The notes under the pieces are model-generated. The model saw only the letters and a list, made by a program, of their open reading frames with translations. It did not search any database and was not told where the DNA came from. Below are positions 34,073 to 43,399 of a stretch of 64,000 nucleotides of DNA, one piece after another. Location: contig NZ_JAHBRX010000001.1 of assembly GCF_018398335.1 (NCBI RefSeq), positions 310,001-374,000 of the forward strand, read 5' to 3'. How positions within the stretch are numbered: the stretch's first letter is position 1; each line of letters begins with the position of its first letter. This DNA comes from Chelatococcus sp. HY11 (GTDB lineage: Bacteria; Pseudomonadota; Alphaproteobacteria; Rhizobiales; Beijerinckiaceae). The translations under genes were made by a program, and so were the position numbers.

Positions 34073-35824
34073 TTATAGGGACAAGTTCTGATCCGTTCCG
34101 AGGGTGCGGCTCTTCCGACTGCCTGGCTCAGGCCGCGCGCCCAATCCAAAGCCGGCGCTTTCCTGCGCCTGGATGCGGGGAACCCGTGCCGCAAGCTGTG
34201 CGGCCATGGCGTGGGCTTCCACATGATCCGGCTTTTCAGCGAGGATGGCGGCGACGATAGGCTGCGCTTCCGCGAGGCGGCCGGAGCGCATGTGGCATCG
34301 CGCGAGCTGAAGCCGGCACATGGAGGCCATCTCCGGATCGAGTTCACCGAGACGGCTCCAGGCCGCGATCGCGAGGTCGTACTGACGTCGCGCCATGGCG
34401 GCCCGGCCGGTCAGCAGGTGAACATCGGCGTCGTCAGGTCGCAGCGATCGTGTCGCGGCCTGGATCGCCAGGATCGCCTCCCAATCCGCGGACCTGAAGG
34501 CAGCGCGCATCGCCTGCAACAACCGGCGGCCGACATGATCGGTGCGGCGGGCGAGATCGGGATCGTCAGGTGAGAGCGATCGTGCAAGCATGAGGGCTTC
34601 GACCGCCTTGGTGAGGTCCCCGGCATCGACGAGCCTGCGCACATGTTCAAGCATGCGCCTCGGCATCTGCCCAAGCATCTCCCGCGCCTCCGCGTTGTCG
34701 GGCGCCAATTCGAGAACCTCGCGCCATTGGGACAGGGCGGCGGCGTGGTCGTCGTTGCGGTCGAGGGCGCGGGCGAGTTGAAGTTGGGCTTCCACCAGCC
34801 GGGGGCTTGACGCGATAACGCTCCGCCACAGCTGCGCGGCGCTCGTCCAATCGCGCTGGCGCATCATGAGCCTGCCAAGCTGGACCCGGCTGTCCAGATC
34901 GCCGTCGTCCAGCCGCACCACCCGCTGAAAAGCCTCGCGGGCGGCCTCCCAGTCCTCCTCATGCAAGTTCTGCGTCCGCAAGGCATCATGGGCGGCGAGA
35001 AGAAGGGTGCGCTTGATGCGAGCACGGCCGCGACTGGCCGGACCATCGCCGGGATCGGCCAGGAGAATGGCCGTGTGGTCCTGAAAGGCTTCCTCGAGAT
35101 GACCTGCCCGTTCCTGCGCCATGGCGCGCGCAGCGAGATTGCGTAGCGCTTCCTCGGCAGCCTGCTGGATTGCCGGGGCCCGACTCGCATCGGCCCCCGG
35201 CTCTCCCTCCAGCAAGGCGCGCGCCATGACCGCGATACCACGATAATGGCGGGCCTGGCGCAGCGCCTCGAACCGGCGCCAGGCGGCTGCCGGATCCTCT
35301 TGCACCAGATTTGCGAAAAAAGTGGCGGCGGCCTCGCATCGTCCCCGTTCGAGCGCGAGCTGGCCAAGGAGATCGGTGCAGAGGGCCGTGCGCGGCGCCA
35401 TCGCGGCGAGCCGCTCGCCTGCCGCATCGGCGCCGGCGGGATCCCCGCTGCGATGGAGGGCACGCGCGAGCTGGAACTGTGCTTCCGGCCAGTCCGGGCG
35501 CTCTCGCGCCACAATGGCCCAGGCCGCCGCCGCGGGCGCCCATTGCCGTTCGGCGTTGCAGGCACGGGCCCGGAGCAGCTGTCCTTCCGCATGGGCCGGC
35601 GCCACCGCCAGCAGGCGGCGTGTCCAGCGGTCCAGATCGCGCCAGTTGCGGGTGGCGTAGCTCACGCGGCAAAGACCGAGCAGAGGCGCCTCCGCACGAG
35701 GCTCGGCGGTATGGGCGAGCACGAAGGCTGCTTCCGCCTCGCGATAGGATTGTTCTTGAAGCAAACGCTGGCCGGCGCAAAGCGCGCCCTCGGCCTTGGC
35801 CGGGAACAGGTCCATGATGCCCAT
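34073..35824 (-). CDS. TPR repeat protein
   Basis: A 583-aa protein made of about a dozen TPR-like units (for example LQEQSYREAEAAFVLAHTAE, RQWAPAAAAWAIVARERP, RQYDLAIAAWSRLGELDP). It has no signal peptide, membrane segment or catalytic domain. CTGGAG precedes ATG 35824. It is the first gene of a two-gene operon with the TPR-GT4 gene, and resembles the N-terminal region of the neighbouring transferases. It may be a scaffold that brings glycosyltransferases together; that is inference. Confidence 0.85.
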   Translation of the reverse strand: MGIMDLFPAKAEGALCAGQRLLQEQSYREAEAAFVLAHTAEPRAEAPLLGLCRVSYATRNWRDLDRWTRRLLAVAPAHAEGQLLRARACNAERQWAPAAAAWAIVARERPDWPEAQFQLARALHRSGDPAGADAAGERLAAMAPRTALCTDLLGQLALERGRCEAAATFFANLVQEDPAAAWRRFEALRQARHYRGIAVMARALLEGEPGADASRAPAIQQAAEEALRNLAARAMAQERAGHLEEAFQDHTAILLADPGDGPASRGRARIKRTLLLAAHDALRTQNLHEEDWEAAREAFQRVVRLDDGDLDSRVQLGRLMMRQRDWTSAAQLWRSVIASSPRLVEAQLQLARALDRNDDHAAALSQWREVLELAPDNAEAREMLGQMPRRMLEHVRRLVDAGDLTKAVEALMLARSLSPDDPDLARRTDHVGRRLLQAMRAAFRSADWEAILAIQAATRSLRPDDADVHLLTGRAAMARRQYDLAIAAWSRLGELDPEMASMCRLQLARCHMRSGRLAEAQPIVAAILAEKPDHVEAHAMAAQLAARVPRIQAQESAGFGLGARPEPGSRKSRTLGTDQNLSL

Positions 35825-36114
35825 AAAAATTCTCCAGAATATAGTATTCTTCTATAAGAAAATCTGATTTTCCAAGTATGATGCGATTTATAGCGAGCGT
35901 CGCGGGCGTTTCACCCCGCGCTTAAATGTATAAGAATGAATCTTTTTTATTATGCGATTGATGTGAAGGCTATAGTGATGCATATTGCAAGGATTGCAGC
36001 AACTGATTTCTGAAGAATATTTTCTGTAAGAATAATCCTGAAATAAGGTTGTATAAGTTGACATATACAATCATTGATTGTGTCCCTGTTTGCGCTGGTG
36101 CAGGACGGGGTACG
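35825..36114. promoter_or_regulatory. AT-rich divergent regulatory region
   Basis: This 290-base gap between the divergent TPR gene and the 36115 transferase gene is far more AT-rich than its surroundings. Promoters for both directions should lie here. A hairpin CGCGGG-CGTTTCA-CCCGCG sits at about 35906. No clear paired -35 and -10 boxes can be fixed; TTGACA at 36058 lacks a fitting -10. Confidence 0.5.
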
Positions 36115-38448
36115 ATGGGGGACGTTGTTCCCTCGGTCTCCACACGAGCTGCAAGTGCTGGAGCTGCGGCGCTGGCAACGCAGGGGTATGGCAGCGCTGC
36201 GGATTTGCTGGCCGCGGGCATCGCCAGCTTCCAAGCGGGTGACGTTGCGGGAGCCTGTTCTCCTTTGCGCAGGGCGCAGGCGCGTCGGCCGTATGATCCC
36301 GAGGCTTTGCGATGGCTGGCCCGCGCGTTGCGCGGGCTGGGCCGGGAGCATGAGGCCGCCGCGTCATGGAGACGGTTGCTCTTTTTGTTGCCTGAGGACT
36401 TCGAGGCCCTTCTTCGCTTCGGGGAAGCGGGCCTGCGGGAACGAGCCGAAGACAAACGTGAAGTCGCCTCTCACCCGGAACTGCCAGAAAACACGGCGAG
36501 CGAAGGCCTTCGCGGCGACGCTGCGAGCAAGGGGCCTTGTCTATCGGCACGGATGGAATCTCGATCCGATATCATAAGTCCTGCTGATGCCGAAGACTGT
36601 CTCCTGCGCGCTGTCGCCCTTCAACCTGGGGATACCCGGCCGCTGCGTCTCCTCGCGCTGCATTATATCTGGTCCGGGCGACTGGCCGAGGCGCGCGCGC
36701 TCCTGCACAACGCCCTGCGCAAGGCCCCACGGGTCGCCGCTTCCTGGCTGCTCGCTCTTGAACTTGTCGGCGCTTGTGGTCGACGGGGGCTGAAGGCGCG
36801 TATCCTGCGTCGCTTGCGTCACCATGTCTTGGCATCCCCGGAGCTCGCGGACCACCTGTTCCTCTCTGACGTACTCATGGGGGTGGGCGCGGCACGATCG
36901 GCCCGTGACCTGCTCGAGGCGCTGTCGTCTCAGGGCGCGGCGCGTGGTGAAGCGCTTCGACGCCTCGGACTGCTCGCCTTGGCTGAAGGGCATATCGCGC
37001 GCGCCTCAGCCTATGCGCGTGGAGAGGGGGCGCCCGCCGCCCTGAGCGAAACCGTTGCGGCCTGTCTGGCGCATCAGCGTCGCCTTCAAGCGCGCGGCGT
37101 GCCAGCGCCGCCGACCAGCGACTGGGTTGGCGAGTGGCTTGCGAGCTTCGCGCGGATGCGGCGGGCGCGGCGCCCGCTCGCTTACGACACTCGTCCTGGC
37201 GCGGTCGTCCATGTTCTCAATTCGCTCGCCGCGGGCGGCACCGAGCGCCAATGCACGCTGCTCGCGCAGGCGCAGGCGCGGCAAGGTCGCGACGTCCTGG
37301 TGCTCTGCGCGGATCCGGGGCGTGGCGGACGCGGAGCCTTTTTTCGCGATAGGCTTCTACGGGCCGGGGTGCGGCTTGCGACGCTTGCCGACTTTGCGGC
37401 CGATGCGGAGGCGATCGCACGCACGGTGCCCTTGCTGGCCGTGTCGCCGGAGCCTCTCCGCGCCCTTATCAATCTGCGCGAAATCGCCCATGTCGCTGCC
37501 GCCATCGCCCAGCTGCGGCCGGAGGTCGTGCAGGCCTGGACGCCGCAAACCGCCGCGCATGCAGCCATCGCCGGGATTCTCGCAGGCGTGCCGCGCATCG
37601 TTCTGCGCGGAGGCAGTGTCGCTCCCGTCAGCCGCTGGGGCGGAGAGGGGGCGGAACAAGAGGGGGCGGAAGGGGCCCGCGACGGGGTGCTGCGCCGCCT
37701 GCTGCGGGCCGCCCTTGAGGACCGCAGCGTCCGGCTCGCCAACAACAGCCAAAGGAATCTCGACGACTGGCTCGCCTGGCTCGGTCTCGATGCCATGGGC
37801 CTCGGCGAGCGGGCGGCTGTGGTGCCGAACGCCATCGACTCCACGTGGCTGCGGGGCGGCCGGCGCGGACGTGGGACGGCTCTGCGTCGTCGATATGGGC
37901 TCGCCCCGGATGCCACCGTGGTCGGTGGTGTCATGCGGCTGGAACGGGAGAAGGACCCCCTGCTGTGGCTCGACGTCCTGGCGCGTCTGTGTGACCGGCA
38001 TCCCACCGTCCACGGGCTCCTGATCGGCGACGGCCGGCTGCGGCCGCTCGTCGCGGCGGAGGTGACGAGGCGGGGGCTCGGCGGGCGCATCACGTTGACG
38101 GGTCTCGTGGCCGACGATCTCGCCGCTCACTACGACATGCTGGACCTCCTGCTCTTGACGTCGCATTTCGAGGGGCTGCCGAATGTTCTCATCGAGGCGC
38201 AGGCGCGCGGCGTGCCGGTGGTGGCGCCGGATGTGGGCGGTGTCGCGGCCGCGATGCTGCCGGACGAAACGGGGCTGCTCGTTTCCAGTCGTGATCGCCA
38301 AGAACTCACCGCCGCCGTTCTCGCCATCCTGGCGGATGACAGGCGCAGACGGCGCATGGGCAAGGCGGGGCAGGGCTTCGCTTCCCGCTTTTCGCCTGAG
38401 ACCATTGCCGCGCGATGGGAGGCGGTCTACGGCCGGCTGCCGGAATGA
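36115..38448 (+). CDS. TPR-GT4 glycosyltransferase
   Basis: A 777-aa protein. Residues about 25-330 are helical TPR-like; residues about 355-777 are a GT4 domain with VVHVLNSLAAGGTERQCTLL, VLRGGSVAPVSRW, NNSQRNLDDW, VVPNAID, GGVMRLEREKDPLLW and LTSHFEGLPNVLIEAQARGV. It matches the 31375 gene motif by motif. ATG 36115 is chosen over the upstream TTG because a purine-rich site precedes it. A 15-base direct repeat at 37644-37671 encodes EGAEQEGAEG in a loop of the transferase domain. The stop overlaps the next gene by ATGA. Confidence 0.85.
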   Translation: MGDVVPSVSTRAASAGAAALATQGYGSAADLLAAGIASFQAGDVAGACSPLRRAQARRPYDPEALRWLARALRGLGREHEAAASWRRLLFLLPEDFEALLRFGEAGLRERAEDKREVASHPELPENTASEGLRGDAASKGPCLSARMESRSDIISPADAEDCLLRAVALQPGDTRPLRLLALHYIWSGRLAEARALLHNALRKAPRVAASWLLALELVGACGRRGLKARILRRLRHHVLASPELADHLFLSDVLMGVGAARSARDLLEALSSQGAARGEALRRLGLLALAEGHIARASAYARGEGAPAALSETVAACLAHQRRLQARGVPAPPTSDWVGEWLASFARMRRARRPLAYDTRPGAVVHVLNSLAAGGTERQCTLLAQAQARQGRDVLVLCADPGRGGRGAFFRDRLLRAGVRLATLADFAADAEAIARTVPLLAVSPEPLRALINLREIAHVAAAIAQLRPEVVQAWTPQTAAHAAIAGILAGVPRIVLRGGSVAPVSRWGGEGAEQEGAEGARDGVLRRLLRAALEDRSVRLANNSQRNLDDWLAWLGLDAMGLGERAAVVPNAIDSTWLRGGRRGRGTALRRRYGLAPDATVVGGVMRLEREKDPLLWLDVLARLCDRHPTVHGLLIGDGRLRPLVAAEVTRRGLGGRITLTGLVADDLAAHYDMLDLLLLTSHFEGLPNVLIEAQARGVPVVAPDVGGVAAAMLPDETGLLVSSRDRQELTAAVLAILADDRRRRRMGKAGQGFASRFSPETIAARWEAVYGRLPE

Positions 38449-41400
38449 CCGGCGTGATCGACATCCTGGCCGAGGATGATCTTGGCTCTCCGGTGCGCGC
38501 CGTCGGCAGAACGGCGGGGCCCTGGCTCAATGTGCGATGGGGGCTCGATGGCGCCTGCGTCACCGGCACAGTCGCGGGCACTCCGGGAACGCGCGTCATC
38601 CTTACGATCCATGACGGCCAAACCCCGCTCGGCCGTTTGCGCGTCGCGACGCCGGAGGGAGGCCCGACGCCGTGGCAGTTCATCCTTCCCATGCCTCTGG
38701 TCGACGGCCATGATCATGCCATCCACATAAGGCTGCCTGATGGACGGCCCGTTCCCGATCGAGATGGCGCGGTCGTTTCCACCTTCAGGCAAACGGTCCG
38801 TAGCACCATCGATACCTGCGAAGATGGCGTCATCACCGGCTGGGCCTATGATGTGGCTCGTCCCGGCGAAACCGTGGAGATCGCTCTCCATGATGGCGAC
38901 GATCTCATCGCGACCGCGCCCGCCGCATTGGCACGACCGGACGTGAACACGCATTTCGGCATCGCGGGCCACCATGGCTTTGCGATTGTCCTACCGCGAC
39001 GGTTGTTCGATGGGCGCGAGCACGCGCTACGGCTCACGGCCGATGGCACGACTGTGCCGAACGTCGGACATGCGGTGCTGCCGACGCGGTTGTCTCCACC
39101 GCACGCGGCCGTCACGGGCCGGACCGCGCCAGCCTTGATGGGCAGGGTGGAGGCCGTGGATTGCCATCGCGTTCGCGGCTGGGCGGCCAATCCTCGCGAG
39201 CCCGATCGTCCTGTCGAGATCGGTATCGTGGTTGATGGCCTCGTGGCCATGGTGGTGACGGCGGATGCGTATCGATCCGACCTCGTTGCCACAACGGGTT
39301 CAGGCTTCCACGGTTTCACAGCGTCTCTGCCGGCGCGTCTCATGAACGGCGCGATGCGCGAGATAGAGGTGCGCTGTATCGCCGATGGCACGTCGTTGCC
39401 AAGAGGCGACGGCGCGAAGGTGATGCGCGTGGACTTTCCGCTAGTCGATCTTCTCGACCAGGCCGAACCTTTCCGCCTTCAGGCGGATGGCCCGCCGCTG
39501 GACTGTCCCGCGCGCGTCGCTCCCGCGATCCGGCCCTGGCGAAAGCGCAGGCGGCCGCGCGTCAGCATGATCGTGCTCAATCGCGACGGCGCCGCTTGGC
39601 TCGCAGACCTGCTGGCGTCAATCGTCGCCACTGGGCCAGGAAACGGGGAGGGGCAAAGGAACGGGGAAGGGGAGGCGGTGGAAGTGATCGTGGTCGATCA
39701 TGCCTCCAATGATGAGAGCCGCCTTGTCGCGGCCGGCTTTGCCGGCGCGCTCGCGCTGTCGGTCATCGCCCGCGATGCCAACCACTCCTTTGCCGCCTCC
39801 AATAATCTGGCGGCGAAGCAGGCGCGCGGTGATTTTCTGTTCTTCGTCAACAACGACATCACCTTTCTCGAACCCTGTGTCCGCCGGCTGGCGGCGTGGC
39901 TGGAGACGGATGCCGCGATCGGCGCGGTCGGCATGCGGTTGTGGGAGCCGCGCCCGGCGGGGGACAGATGGCGCCCTCAGGTGCACCACGACGGCATTCA
40001 TGTCGCTGTTGCGCAGGCTGATGGCGAGCCGCCCCTTTACCGGCCGGTCGAGGTCTCGCGCGAGGCCGTGCCAGCGGTCGGCGCCCGTGACGTGCCGGCG
40101 GTGACGGCGGCGGCCATGATGGTGCGGCGCGCGGATTTCCTCGCGCTCGGCGGTTTCGATGAAGGCTATGTCTACGGCCAGGAGGACGTTGATCTCTGCC
40201 TGCGGCTGCGTGCCGAGCTGGGCCGTATCATCGTCTGCGATTCCGGTTTGTCGGCCATGCACAGGCGTGCCGCGACGCGCGATATCGCGCGGCAGCACGC
40301 GCCGGAGCCGATGATGCCTGTGCTGGCGGCGCAAGCGGCCAATCGCAGGCTGCTCGCCTCGCGCTTCGCGCCACGCCTGCGGCGCGCGGCGCTTGAATCC
40401 ATCATATCAGGTGGATTGCCATGGCGGCAGGAGCCGCTGCGGGTCGTTTTCATGGTGACCGAAGCGAGCGACGCCGCGATCGCGGGCGATGTCTTCACGG
40501 CTCGGGAGCTTGGCGAGGCGCTGCGCGCGAGCTTCGGCTGGGACATTCTCTTCGCCGACTACCGTACTCAGGCGTTGGCCCGCGCGGATGTCGTGGTCGT
40601 CATGCGGCACGATGTGGACCTGCGTGGATTGAGCGGGGGCAATCCCGGCCTGATCATCGTGGCCTGGATACGCAACCGGGTCGATGAATGGCTGGCGAGC
40701 CCTTCCTTCCCGGCCTATCATGTTCTGCTGGCTTCCTCGCGCAAGGCTTGCCGGACGATTGCCTCCCAAACCGGCCGCGAGGCTTTTCTGCTGCCGATCG
40801 CGGCCAATGCCACCCGCTTCCATCCCAACCAAAAGTCTCCGGACAGATGCCACGCTATCGTTTTTACGGGCAACAACTGGGGCGCGCCGCGTTCGGCGCT
40901 TGATCAGATCGACCTCGGCCGCTTCGGCGCGGCGCTCGCCCTCTTCGGCCATGGCTGGAAGGGGCATCCGCGCTGGGGCGCCTACTGGCAGGGGGCGCTG
41001 GCCTATGATGAGGTGGCCCAAGTCTATGCCGGGGCCCGCCTCGTTATCGATGACGGCCATCCTGTCACCCGCGATTGGGCGTCGCTGAATTCCCGTGTCT
41101 TCGACGCGCTCGCCGCCGGTGCCTTGGTAATCACCAACTGCGTCGAGGGCGCGGCGGAGATGTTCGACGGGTTGCTGCCCAGTTTCGCCACGCGGCGGGA
41201 GCTCAATGACCTCATTGCGCGCTATCTCTACGATGAGGATGAGCGCCTCGGGCTGGTGGCCCGCTTGCGCGCCCATGTGATGCGCGCGCATCGCTATGAG
41301 CACCGCGTGCCTGTCCTGCGCGGGGCTCTGGCGGGGGTAGCGCGACGCTATCGCGTCGCCATCAAGATCGCGGTGCCGGATGGAGCGCAACGCGAGCGCT

Positions 41401-42257
41401 GGGGAGACTGGCATTTCGCGAAAGGCCTGAGTAAGGCGCTGGAACGCTGCGGATGCCAGGTGCGGATCGATTGCCTCACCGATTGGTCCACTGGCGTCGC
41501 GGCGGGTGATGATGTCAACATCGTGCTGCGTGGACTGTCACGCTTCCAGCCGGCGCCGGGAGCGGTCAATCTGATGTGGCTCATCAGCCATCCTGATCGG
41601 GTGGATGATGATGAACTCGCCGCGTTCGACCATGTGTTCGTCGCCTCCTCATCCTATGCCGAGAAGCTGGCGACCCGGCATGGCGACCGCGTTTCCGCCC
41701 TGCTGCAATGCACGGATCCCGAGGTTTTCCGGCCAGCGCTCGCGCCGGTCGCGGATCTGCCCGAGGCGTTGTTCGTTGGCAATTCGCGCGGTGTGGAGCG
41801 GCCCATGCTGCGCGACGCGCTGGCGGCCGGCATCAATTGCGCCGTGATCGGTGATGGCTGGGAAGGCGTTCTGCCAGCCGGACGGGTGCTGACGCCCCAT
41901 GTCCCGAACCGCGCCTTGTTCCGCTACTACGGGGCGGGCAGCATCGTCATCGCCGACCACTGGCCCGACATGGCGCGTGAGGGTTTCATCGCGAACCGGC
42001 TCTTCGACGCCGCGGCCTGTGGCGCGACTATCGTCAGCGATGCGGTTGTCGGATTGGAGGCGGTCTTCGGCGACGTCATCCCGGTTTGTTCAGGACCCGG
42101 TCATCTCGCCGCGACCATCGCGGCCCTGCGCGCCGACCCTGAGGCGCGACAGGCCAGGACCGAGCAGCTTCGCGAGACAATTCGCAACGAACACAGCTTC
42201 GATAGGCGTGCGCGACGTATCATGGACGTTATCCGTGATCGGCTGGCACCGTTGTGA
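38445..42257 (+). CDS. Giant multidomain glycosyltransferase (beta modules, GT2, two GT4-like)
   Basis: A 1270-aa cytoplasmic protein, coupled to the TPR-GT4 gene by ATGA overlap. Residues about 1-100, 120-215 and 228-332 are three related beta modules (the second has GVITGWAYDVARPGETVEIA, the third RVRGWAANPREPDRPVEIG). Residues about 370-650 are a GT2 domain: VSMIVLNRDGAAWLADLLAS, then FFVNNDITF, GGFDEGYVYGQEDVDLCLR. Two C-terminal parts look like the final half of GT4 enzymes: one at about 865-930 (NSRVFDALAAGALVITNC) and one at about 1160-1260 (NRLFDAAACGATIVSDAVVG). A Gly/Asn/Glu-rich 18-base repeat interrupts the GT2 domain at 39642-39672. The donors and acceptor are unknown. Confidence 0.85.
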   Translation: MTGVIDILAEDDLGSPVRAVGRTAGPWLNVRWGLDGACVTGTVAGTPGTRVILTIHDGQTPLGRLRVATPEGGPTPWQFILPMPLVDGHDHAIHIRLPDGRPVPDRDGAVVSTFRQTVRSTIDTCEDGVITGWAYDVARPGETVEIALHDGDDLIATAPAALARPDVNTHFGIAGHHGFAIVLPRRLFDGREHALRLTADGTTVPNVGHAVLPTRLSPPHAAVTGRTAPALMGRVEAVDCHRVRGWAANPREPDRPVEIGIVVDGLVAMVVTADAYRSDLVATTGSGFHGFTASLPARLMNGAMREIEVRCIADGTSLPRGDGAKVMRVDFPLVDLLDQAEPFRLQADGPPLDCPARVAPAIRPWRKRRRPRVSMIVLNRDGAAWLADLLASIVATGPGNGEGQRNGEGEAVEVIVVDHASNDESRLVAAGFAGALALSVIARDANHSFAASNNLAAKQARGDFLFFVNNDITFLEPCVRRLAAWLETDAAIGAVGMRLWEPRPAGDRWRPQVHHDGIHVAVAQADGEPPLYRPVEVSREAVPAVGARDVPAVTAAAMMVRRADFLALGGFDEGYVYGQEDVDLCLRLRAELGRIIVCDSGLSAMHRRAATRDIARQHAPEPMMPVLAAQAANRRLLASRFAPRLRRAALESIISGGLPWRQEPLRVVFMVTEASDAAIAGDVFTARELGEALRASFGWDILFADYRTQALARADVVVVMRHDVDLRGLSGGNPGLIIVAWIRNRVDEWLASPSFPAYHVLLASSRKACRTIASQTGREAFLLPIAANATRFHPNQKSPDRCHAIVFTGNNWGAPRSALDQIDLGRFGAALALFGHGWKGHPRWGAYWQGALAYDEVAQVYAGARLVIDDGHPVTRDWASLNSRVFDALAAGALVITNCVEGAAEMFDGLLPSFATRRELNDLIARYLYDEDERLGLVARLRAHVMRAHRYEHRVPVLRGALAGVARRYRVAIKIAVPDGAQRERWGDWHFAKGLSKALERCGCQVRIDCLTDWSTGVAAGDDVNIVLRGLSRFQPAPGAVNLMWLISHPDRVDDDELAAFDHVFVASSSYAEKLATRHGDRVSALLQCTDPEVFRPALAPVADLPEALFVGNSRGVERPMLRDALAAGINCAVIGDGWEGVLPAGRVLTPHVPNRALFRYYGAGSIVIADHWPDMAREGFIANRLFDAAACGATIVSDAVVGLEAVFGDVIPVCSGPGHLAATIAALRADPEARQARTEQLRETIRNEHSFDRRARRIMDVIRDRLAPL

Positions 42258-42371
42258 GAAGCAGCGCCTGGCCACGCGCATAGAGGCAGGCACATGTGCG
42301 GAGAGGTCAGCGGATAGGGCATTCCGCGCGAACGGTCCGGCTGAGGCTCTCAAGAGCCGCGTCGGACGCCC

Positions 42372-43382
42372 TCACTGATTGAAATAGTCGCGATACCAGG
42401 CCACGAAGCGCCGGACCCCCTCGGCCACGGGTGTCGCCGGGCGGAAGCCGGTCAGGCGCTCGAGAAGGCTCGCGTCCGCGAAGGTCGCCGGCACATCGCC
42501 GGGTTGCATCGGCATATAATTGCGAATGGCGGCGCGACCAACGGCCTGTTCGATCGCTTCGATGAAGGCGATGAGACGCACCGGCTCCCCGTTGCCGATA
42601 TTGACGACGCGATAGGGCGCGACGGGGCTCAGTCCGAGATGCGCCGGCGCTTCGTCAAGCGCGCGCGGATCCGGCGGCACTGTATCCGCGAGGAGAACGA
42701 TGGCACGTGCGAGATCATCGATATAGGTGAAGTCGCGCGCCATATCACCGTTGTTGTAGATGTCGATGGGGGTGCCTTCGATGATGCCCTTCGTGAATTT
42801 GAACAGCGCCATGTCCGGCCGGCCCCAGGGGCCATAGACCGTGAAGAAGCGGAATACGGTGGTTGGAACGCCCCAGAGATGCGCATAGGAATGCGTCATC
42901 ACTTCGGTCGCCTTCTTGCTGGCCGCGTAGAGCGTCAACGGATGATCCGTCGGATCGCTCTCGACAAAGGGCATCTTCGTATTGCCGCCATAGACCGAGC
43001 TCGTCGACGCCAGTAGAAAATGGAGCGGCGGAGCGCGACGCACGCATTCCATCAGGTTGAAGGTGCCGACCACATTGGTGTCGACATAGGCGCGTGGGTT
43101 CTCCAGGCTGTAGCGCACGCCTGCCTGGGCCGCGAGATGGATAACGATCTCAGGCTTGGCCGCGTCATAGGCGGCGGCCAGCCGCTCCTCGTCTTCCAGC
43201 ATGAACTCATGGACGGTGAAATGGGGCGACTGCAGCAGCATGGCGTGCCGACGCTGCTTCAAGGCCACGTCGTAATAGGCCGTCATGCCGTCCACACCGA
43301 CAACGTCGTGCCCGGCCTCGATGAGCATCCTTGCCACGTGAAAGCCGATGAAGCCGGCCGTTCCTGTCACCAGAACACGCAT
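42372..43382 (-). CDS. UDP-glucuronate 4-epimerase-like NAD-dependent epimerase
   Basis: A 336-aa short-chain dehydrogenase/epimerase that should interconvert UDP-glucuronate and UDP-galacturonate. GTAGFIG at residues 7-13 is the NAD site; LAAQAGVRYSLENPRAYVDT, STSSVYGG, YAASKKATEVM (catalytic Tyr-Lys) and YNNGDMARDFTYIDDLARA all fit the CapI/LpsL group. Length is normal. It is 17 bases after the nucleotide-sugar dehydrogenase gene, so both are in one minus-strand operon and act in sequence. Confidence 0.88.
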   Translation of the reverse strand: MRVLVTGTAGFIGFHVARMLIEAGHDVVGVDGMTAYYDVALKQRRHAMLLQSPHFTVHEFMLEDEERLAAAYDAAKPEIVIHLAAQAGVRYSLENPRAYVDTNVVGTFNLMECVRRAPPLHFLLASTSSVYGGNTKMPFVESDPTDHPLTLYAASKKATEVMTHSYAHLWGVPTTVFRFFTVYGPWGRPDMALFKFTKGIIEGTPIDIYNNGDMARDFTYIDDLARAIVLLADTVPPDPRALDEAPAHLGLSPVAPYRVVNIGNGEPVRLIAFIEAIEQAVGRAAIRNYMPMQPGDVPATFADASLLERLTGFRPATPVAEGVRRFVAWYRDYFNQ

Positions 43383-43399
43383 GCGACGATCTCCGGGCG

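Noticed and set aside
36058-36086. Promoter with TTGACA at 36058
   Set aside because: A 17-base spacer leads to TGTCCC, which is not a -10 box.
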